Part shown: piece by piece, positions 6,141-10,246 of the stretch
Position numbering within the stretch: the first letter of the stretch is position 1
How the letters are laid out: the number at the start of each line of letters is the position of its first letter
From: JBEHWX01 sp048498995
GTDB taxonomy: Bacteria; Bacteroidota; Ignavibacteria; OLB7
Direction: 5' to 3'
Assembly (NCBI GenBank): GCA_048498995.1
Contig: JBEHWX010000155.1
Location: 1-10,246 of the forward strand
Length of the DNA: 10,246 nt
The notes under the pieces: model-generated
The model's input: only the letters and a program-made list of their open reading frames with translations
What the model was told of the DNA's origin: nothing
The model's database searches: none
Translations under genes and position numbers: made by a program

Positions 6141-7583
6141 GTGAACAGATCCGGTCCCACCGATGCTCCCCTGGCGCTTCCGCCGGAGGAGATGCGGCGG
6201 CTCGGCTATCGCGTGGTGGACATGCTCGTGGAGCATGCCGCCGGCATCGCCGCGCGTCCGGTCGGTCACGCGCTCGATCGCGCCACGCTCGAGGCGCGCC
6301 TGCGCGAGCCCGCGCCCGAGAAGGGCTGCGATCCCGATGCGCTTCTGGATCGCCTCGCCGCCGATGTCTTCGACGCGATGGTGCACGTGGACCATCCGCG
6401 CTTCTTCGCCTACGTGCCCGGTCCGGGGAGCTTCGTCGGGGCGATGGGGGATGCCCTCGCCGCCGGCTTCAACGTCTTCGCCGGCGCCTGGGCCGTGGCC
6501 TCCGGTCCGGCGATGCTGGAGATGGTGACAATCGACTGGCTCCGCGACGCCTGCGGCATGCCGGCCACGGCCGGCGGACTTTTCCTGAGCGGGGGCTCCA
6601 TGGCCAACCTCACGGCGATCGCCGTGGCGCGCCACAAGCTGCTCGGCGAGGAGACCGGCGACGCGGTGCTCTACTTCTCCGACCAGACGCATTCCTCGGT
6701 CGCGCGCGGCGCGCGGGTGCTCGGCTTCCGGATCGATCAGCTCCGCCAGCTCCCCTCCGGCGACGATCAGACGCTCGCGCCCGAGACGCTCGAGGCGGCC
6801 ATCGCGGAGGATCGCCGGAACGGCCGGCGCCCCTTCTGCCTGATCGCCAATGCGGGAACCACCAGCACCGGCGCGGTGGATCCGATAGCGGCGCTCGACG
6901 ATCTCTGCCGCCGTCATGGGCTCTGGCTTCATGTGGACGGCGCGTACGGCGCCGCCGCGGCGATCGCGCCGGCGGCCTCGGCCATGCTCGGCGCGATAGG
7001 CCTGGCCGATTCCCTGACGCTCGATCCCCACAAGTGGCTGCATCAGCCGTTCGAGTGCGGCTGCGTGCTCCTCCGGGAGGGGCGCGACCTGGCCGAGACG
7101 TTCAGAACCGTTCCGGCCTACCTGAAGGATTCCGACGCCGGGCTCGACGAGATCAACTTCCGCGACCATGGCGTGCAGCTCACCCGGAGCTTCCGCGCGC
7201 TCAAGCTCTGGATGTCGATCCAGCTTTTCGGCCTTCGCGCGTTTCGCGAGGGGATCGAGCGTGGCATCGCGATGGCCGAGCGCGCCGAGGCCCGCCTCGC
7301 GCGGCTCGACGGCTGGCGCGTGGTGACCCCGGCGCGGCTGGCGATCGTCACCTTCCGCTTCGAGCCCGCCGGCGCGGGGCCGGAGCAGGGGGACGCGCTG
7401 GCGGCCGCGATCATCGCGGAGCTCGCGCGCTCCGGCCAGGCGCTCCTGAGCTCGACCGTCGTGAACGGACGGACCGTGCTCCGGCTCTGCACGATCAACG
7501 CCCGCACCCGCGAGGCCGATATCGACGAGACCGTGGACCTTCTCGACGATATCGCCCGGCGGCTTCTTCCGGCCGGCTTCTGA
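6141..7583 (+). CDS. Group II PLP-dependent amino-acid decarboxylase (aromatic-L-amino-acid decarboxylase-like)
   Basis: This 480-residue cytoplasmic enzyme should remove CO2 from an amino acid, probably an aromatic one, to give an amine. It matches the fold-type I group II family over its whole length. Seen motifs: HPRFFAYVPGPGS (85-97) near the substrate pocket, LSGGSMANLTA (149-159) contacting the cofactor phosphate, H184 in DQTHSS stacking on the ring, NAGTTSTGAVDP (237-248), D266 in HVDGAYG contacting the pyridine nitrogen, and the cofactor lysine K298 in DPHKW. The mobile loop has a tyrosine, Y327 in TVPAYLKDSD; in this family Tyr there goes with decarboxylation, while Phe marks aldehyde synthases. 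The start is GTG at 6141, giving the normal family length; the next in-frame ATG (residue 18) would cut the N-terminal helix. No clear ribosome binding site is visible. The exact substrate (tyrosine, tryptophan, DOPA, or a non-aromatic one) cannot be told. The next gene follows after 100 nt. Confidence 0.93.
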   Translation: MNRSGPTDAPLALPPEEMRRLGYRVVDMLVEHAAGIAARPVGHALDRATLEARLREPAPEKGCDPDALLDRLAADVFDAMVHVDHPRFFAYVPGPGSFVGAMGDALAAGFNVFAGAWAVASGPAMLEMVTIDWLRDACGMPATAGGLFLSGGSMANLTAIAVARHKLLGEETGDAVLYFSDQTHSSVARGARVLGFRIDQLRQLPSGDDQTLAPETLEAAIAEDRRNGRRPFCLIANAGTTSTGAVDPIAALDDLCRRHGLWLHVDGAYGAAAAIAPAASAMLGAIGLADSLTLDPHKWLHQPFECGCVLLREGRDLAETFRTVPAYLKDSDAGLDEINFRDHGVQLTRSFRALKLWMSIQLFGLRAFREGIERGIAMAERAEARLARLDGWRVVTPARLAIVTFRFEPAGAGPEQGDALAAAIIAELARSGQALLSSTVVNGRTVLRLCTINARTREADIDETVDLLDDIARRLLPAGF

Positions 7584-7683
7584 GTCGTTGCCGGCGCCGA
7601 TGCTCCCGTTGCCCTCTATTCTCAGAGATCACGTCCGCGCCCGCGGCCGTGGACTCACCCCTCCCGAGACGACACATAGACCC

Positions 7684-8955
7684 ATGAGGCTCTCCCGTTC
7701 CCTCGCGACCGTCACGCTCCGGCTCGCGCTTCTCCTTGCCGTCGCGTTGCCGGTCGTCATGCTGCCGGCCGCCGCGCAGTCGCTCGAGATTCAGCTCGAT
7801 CAGTACTTCCAGACCGTGACGCCGGAGCTCTACCGCGAGTACAACCTGGTGCCCGATTCGATCGGCACGCTCCGCTCCATCATCGTGTCTCCCGAGGTGG
7901 TGGCCGAGGAGATACGTTTGTATCAGGAGGCGATTCACTCCGGGGACGCGCTTCTTCCCTCGTCGCTGGTGCTGGCTCTCTGCCACAATCTGATTCTTCA
8001 CGATCCTCCCACCGGGCTCCGGTTTCTCCAGCTGCTGAACCGGCCGACCGCTGAGGAGACGGTGCGTGAGTATCTTCCGGTGGCCGCGCGCGCCGCCGGC
8101 GAGGCGGGGGAACGGGTGGCGCTCGACGGGATCGCGCATCCCGACCCGGCCTGGCGCGCCTACTGGGCCGCCTATCTTCGCGATCACGCCATCTACGAAA
8201 GCTCGGTGCCGGCCATCGAGGCGCGTATCGGCGGCGAGGCGCATGCGAAGGTGCGCGCCATGCTCCTGCGCGCCCTGGCCACCATCGGCAGCCCGATCGC
8301 CCTTCCGTTTCTGACCGACTTCGCCTCCACCGCGACCGACGACGAGCTGCAGGCGACCGCCATCCGCGCCGCCGTGGAGATCGCCGGCGCCGGCGCGCGC
8401 CGGATGCTGGAGGGGCTGGCCCCGCGCGGCCCCCGCGCGGCCGACGAGCAGCGCGCGGAGCTGGCCAGGATCGGTCGCGACTCGCTGCTGGCCGATCGCT
8501 ACGATCTGCTGCGGCAGAACGATCTCGACCCGGAGCAGGACGCGCGCTTCACGGCGCCGGCGGTGCTCTGGCTTCGCCGCGAGGGGCTGCTCCGGGCCGG
8601 CGCGCTCGCCGATCTCACATCGCTGTCGCCGGCCAGGAAGGATGAGCTCCTCGACTCGCTGGTGCAGGGGAGAGGATTCGGGATCTGGATGGTGAAGCGG
8701 ACGCTCCTCGGGAGCCTGGTCGCGCGTGACATCCCGCGACTGCTTCGCATGCGCGCCGCGGCGTATTATTCCCCCGGCGAGACCTCCGGACTGCGCGAGC
8801 AGACGATCGCCACGCTCGTGCGTTACCTCCGGTCGCGCGCCGGAGCAGCATCGGCGGCGACATTGGGCACATCCTCCGGCGCTCCCCGCGGCGGCCATGG
8901 CGCCCCGGAGGGGGCCGGCCGGCCCGACGGATCACATATACCAATCGATAACTGA
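7684..8955 (+). CDS. Exported HEAT-like repeat protein of unknown function
   Basis: This 423-residue protein begins with a signal peptide (MRLSRSLATVTLRLALLLAVALPVVMLPAAAQS, cut probably near residue 31-33), so it should act in the periplasm or outside. The mature part is almost wholly helical. About residues 125-245 read as HEAT-type helical pairs (VRAMLLRALATIGSPIALPFL at 190-210, LQATAIRAAVEIAGAGARRML at 222-242), which usually serve as protein-binding scaffolds. About 390-423 is a Gly/Pro/Ala-rich tail that is probably disordered. No catalytic motif was recognised. The ATG at 7684 is chosen over an in-frame TTG at 7588 because it places the signal peptide at the N-terminus. It ends 2 nt before the next gene, so the two are almost certainly co-transcribed and translationally coupled, which suggests partnership with the PD40 lipoprotein. 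Whether it shares a transcript with the decarboxylase is open. Confidence 0.82.
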   Translation: MRLSRSLATVTLRLALLLAVALPVVMLPAAAQSLEIQLDQYFQTVTPELYREYNLVPDSIGTLRSIIVSPEVVAEEIRLYQEAIHSGDALLPSSLVLALCHNLILHDPPTGLRFLQLLNRPTAEETVREYLPVAARAAGEAGERVALDGIAHPDPAWRAYWAAYLRDHAIYESSVPAIEARIGGEAHAKVRAMLLRALATIGSPIALPFLTDFASTATDDELQATAIRAAVEIAGAGARRMLEGLAPRGPRAADEQRAELARIGRDSLLADRYDLLRQNDLDPEQDARFTAPAVLWLRREGLLRAGALADLTSLSPARKDELLDSLVQGRGFGIWMVKRTLLGSLVARDIPRLLRMRAAAYYSPGETSGLREQTIATLVRYLRSRAGAASAATLGTSSGAPRGGHGAPEGAGRPDGSHIPIDN

Positions 8956-8957
8956 CG

Positions 8958-10007
8958 ATGGCTGGACGAACGCGCATCGCGCTCCTTCTACTGCTGCTCG
9001 CCGGCTGCGCCCGGCGCGACGGGCTGGTGCTCGAACAGGAGCGCCCCTATCTCTCCAACATCCGACAGCTGACCTTCGGCGGCGAAAACGCCGAGGGATA
9101 CTTCAGCTTCGACGAGCGGAAGTTCGTCTACCAGCGCACCCATCCCGACGCCGGCGAGGAGTGCGATCAGATCTACACCTACGATCTGGCCACCGGCGCG
9201 GAGCGCCGGATCTCGACCGGCCGCGGACGGACCACCTGCAGCTATTTCCTTCCGGGCGATTCGCTCGTCCTCTATGCGACCACGCACCTGGCCGATTCCG
9301 CCTGCCCGCCCCGGCCGGACATGTCGCAGGGCTACGTCTGGGCGATCTATCCCGGCTACGATATCGTCGTGGCGGACACGGCCGGGCGGATCGTCCGGCG
9401 CCTGACCGATACACCCGGCTACGACGCCGAGGCAACGGTCTCCCCGACCGGGGACCGGATCGTCTTCACCTCGGTGAGGACCGGAGATATCGAGCTCTTC
9501 TCGATGAACCTCGATGGCGGTGACGTGCGGCAGCTGACGCGATCCCCGGGCTACGACGGCGGGGCGTTCTACTCCTGGGACGGGAAGAAGATCGTCTTCC
9601 GCGCGAGCGTCTTCTCGGGGAACGAGGTGGAGGGGTACCGCGCGCTGCTGACGCGGAACCTGGTCAGGCCGACGCGGATGGAGCTCTTCGTGATGAACGC
9701 CGACGGCTCCGGGCGCCGGCAGGTGACCAGCAACGGCGCGGCGAACTTCGCCCCGTTCTACCATCCGGACGGCCGGCACATCATCTTCGCCAGCAACGTC
9801 GGCGATCCGCAGGGGAGGAACTTCGATCTCTATCTGATCCGGGACGACGGCACCGGGATGCGGCGGCTCACCTACAACGGCACGTTCGACGGCTTCCCGA
9901 TGTTCACCCGCGACGGGCGGAAGCTGATCTTCGCCTCCAACCGGAACGCCGCCAAGCCGGGAGAGACCAATCTGTTCCTCGCCGACTTCCACATGCCCGA
10001 GGAGTGA
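8958..10007 (+). CDS. PD40/TolB-like beta-propeller lipoprotein
   Basis: This 349-residue protein has a short lipoprotein signal with lipobox L-A-G-C and lipidated cysteine at residue 17, so it is anchored to a membrane on the periplasmic or outer side. The rest is a series of PD40 (WD40-like) blades of the kind in TolB: IRQLTFGGENAEGYFS-FDERKFVY (35-58), VRRLTDTPGYDAEATVSPTG-DRIVFTS (146-172), VRQLTRSPGYDGGAFYSWDG (190-209), RRQVTSN with PDGRHIIFAS (253-279) and MRRLTYNG with RDGRKLIFAS (301-327), probably five or six blades. Such propellers bind partner proteins or peptides. It is shorter than TolB, lacks TolB's N-terminal domain, and has no tol/pal neighbours, so it is not TolB itself. It starts 2 nt after the HEAT-like gene and the two likely work together. 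The tandem arrays begin about 35-50 nt after the stop. Confidence 0.88.
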   Translation: MAGRTRIALLLLLLAGCARRDGLVLEQERPYLSNIRQLTFGGENAEGYFSFDERKFVYQRTHPDAGEECDQIYTYDLATGAERRISTGRGRTTCSYFLPGDSLVLYATTHLADSACPPRPDMSQGYVWAIYPGYDIVVADTAGRIVRRLTDTPGYDAEATVSPTGDRIVFTSVRTGDIELFSMNLDGGDVRQLTRSPGYDGGAFYSWDGKKIVFRASVFSGNEVEGYRALLTRNLVRPTRMELFVMNADGSGRRQVTSNGAANFAPFYHPDGRHIIFASNVGDPQGRNFDLYLIRDDGTGMRRLTYNGTFDGFPMFTRDGRKLIFASNRNAAKPGETNLFLADFHMPEE

Positions 10008-10054
10008 TATCCGCGCGAGCCGCGCTTCGGCATCCGCAGTCGGCATCTACACGT

Positions 10055-10138
10055 CGGTAGGCGCACGTCGGTAGGCGCACGTCGGTAGGCGCACGTCGGT
10101 GGTCGCACGTCGGTGGTCGCACGTCGGTAGGCGCACGT
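10055..10138 (+). repeat. 14-bp tandem array, six copies
   Basis: Copies of CGGTAGGCGCACGT start at 10055, 10069, 10083 and 10125, with two variant copies, CGGTGGTCGCACGT, at 10097 and 10111. A degenerate copy (CGGCATCTACACGT, 10041-10054) precedes them. The unit is the same as that of the 2821-2910 array apart from one missing C and a few substitutions: together CGGTAG[CG]CGCAC[AG]T. As there, the last unit runs straight into the hairpin motif. No spacers separate the units. Confidence 0.93.
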
Positions 10139-10156
10139 CTTTAGCGTGCGCTCTTC
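10131..10156 (+). repeat. Hairpin repeat motif, copy C
   Basis: GCGCACG (10131-10137) and CGTGCGC (10145-10151) form a perfect 7-bp stem around TCTTTAG, followed by TCTTC. Bases 10132-10156 are identical to 2904-2928. It links the 14-bp array on its left to a different 14-bp array on its right. Confidence 0.85.
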
Positions 10157-10246
10157 GGCCAGCGCTCTTCGGCCAGCGCTCTTCGGCCAGCGCTCTTCGG
10201 CCAGCGCTCTTCGGCCAGCGCTCTTCGGCCAGCGCTCTTCGGCCAG
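10148..10246 (+). repeat. Second 14-bp tandem array, at least seven copies, running off the window
   Basis: Seven perfect copies of GCGCTCTTCGGCCA occupy 10148-10245, and base 10246 matches the first base of an eighth. The first nine bases of the unit are the 3' part of hairpin motif C, so this array grows out of the right arm of the motif. There is no sequence variation between copies, which suggests recent expansion. The true copy number is unknown because the window ends inside it. Confidence 0.93.

Noticed and set aside
8958..10007. Assignment as TolB of the Tol-Pal system
   Set aside because: It has a lipobox, lacks the TolB N-terminal domain and has no tol or pal genes next to it.
8988..10046. 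Open frame of 352 codons on the - strand opposite the PD40 gene
   Set aside because: A shadow of the GC-rich + strand gene; no domain is recognisable in its translation.

Overview
The window is GC-rich bacterial DNA with ordinary gene density. Six intact genes are all on the + strand. Several signs point to a member of the FCB group (Bacteroidota, Gemmatimonadota, Eisenbacteria, Latescibacterota and relatives). A large secreted enzyme ends in a domain resembling the type IX secretion sorting domain, there is a PD40/TolB-like lipoprotein, and most genes lack a clear Shine-Dalgarno sequence. The phylum cannot be fixed from this window alone.

Layout: (1) 1-857, the right-hand part of an IS5-family insertion sequence with an intact DDE transposase; its left end lies outside the window. 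(2) 848-1152, a leader without genes, then a lipoprotein of unknown function (1153-1992) followed by a convincing hairpin terminator (2044-2085). (3) A GNAT acetyltransferase (2183-2779). (4) 2780-3140, non-coding DNA with a 15-bp tandem array and two copies of a hairpin-containing motif. (5) A 920-residue secreted GH20-like glycosidase (3141-5903) whose catalytic barrel appears to be split by a carbohydrate-binding-like insertion. (6) 5904-6140, non-coding DNA with two hairpins and a possible promoter. (7) A co-directional run, probably one operon at its end: a group II PLP-dependent amino-acid decarboxylase (6141-7583), an exported HEAT-like repeat protein (7684-8955) and, 2 nt later, a PD40 beta-propeller lipoprotein (8958-10007). 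(8) 10008-10246, a second tandem-array locus that continues past the window end.

The least ordinary signal is the repeat architecture. Two intergenic loci about 7.2 kb apart share a perfect 25-nt segment (2904-2928 and 10132-10156) that can form a hairpin. At both loci this segment is preceded by six tandem copies of related 15- or 14-bp units. At the second locus it is also followed by at least seven copies of a different 14-bp unit that begins inside the same segment. This looks like a dispersed, modular, short repeat family in which units built from either arm of a hairpin have been amplified. No phage-defence system, CRISPR array, tRNA or rRNA was seen.

Taken together the genes suggest envelope and secretion functions (two lipoproteins, two exported proteins, polysaccharide degradation) with two cytoplasmic enzymes. 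Apart from the tight HEAT/PD40 pair, nothing in the sequence forces these genes into one pathway.
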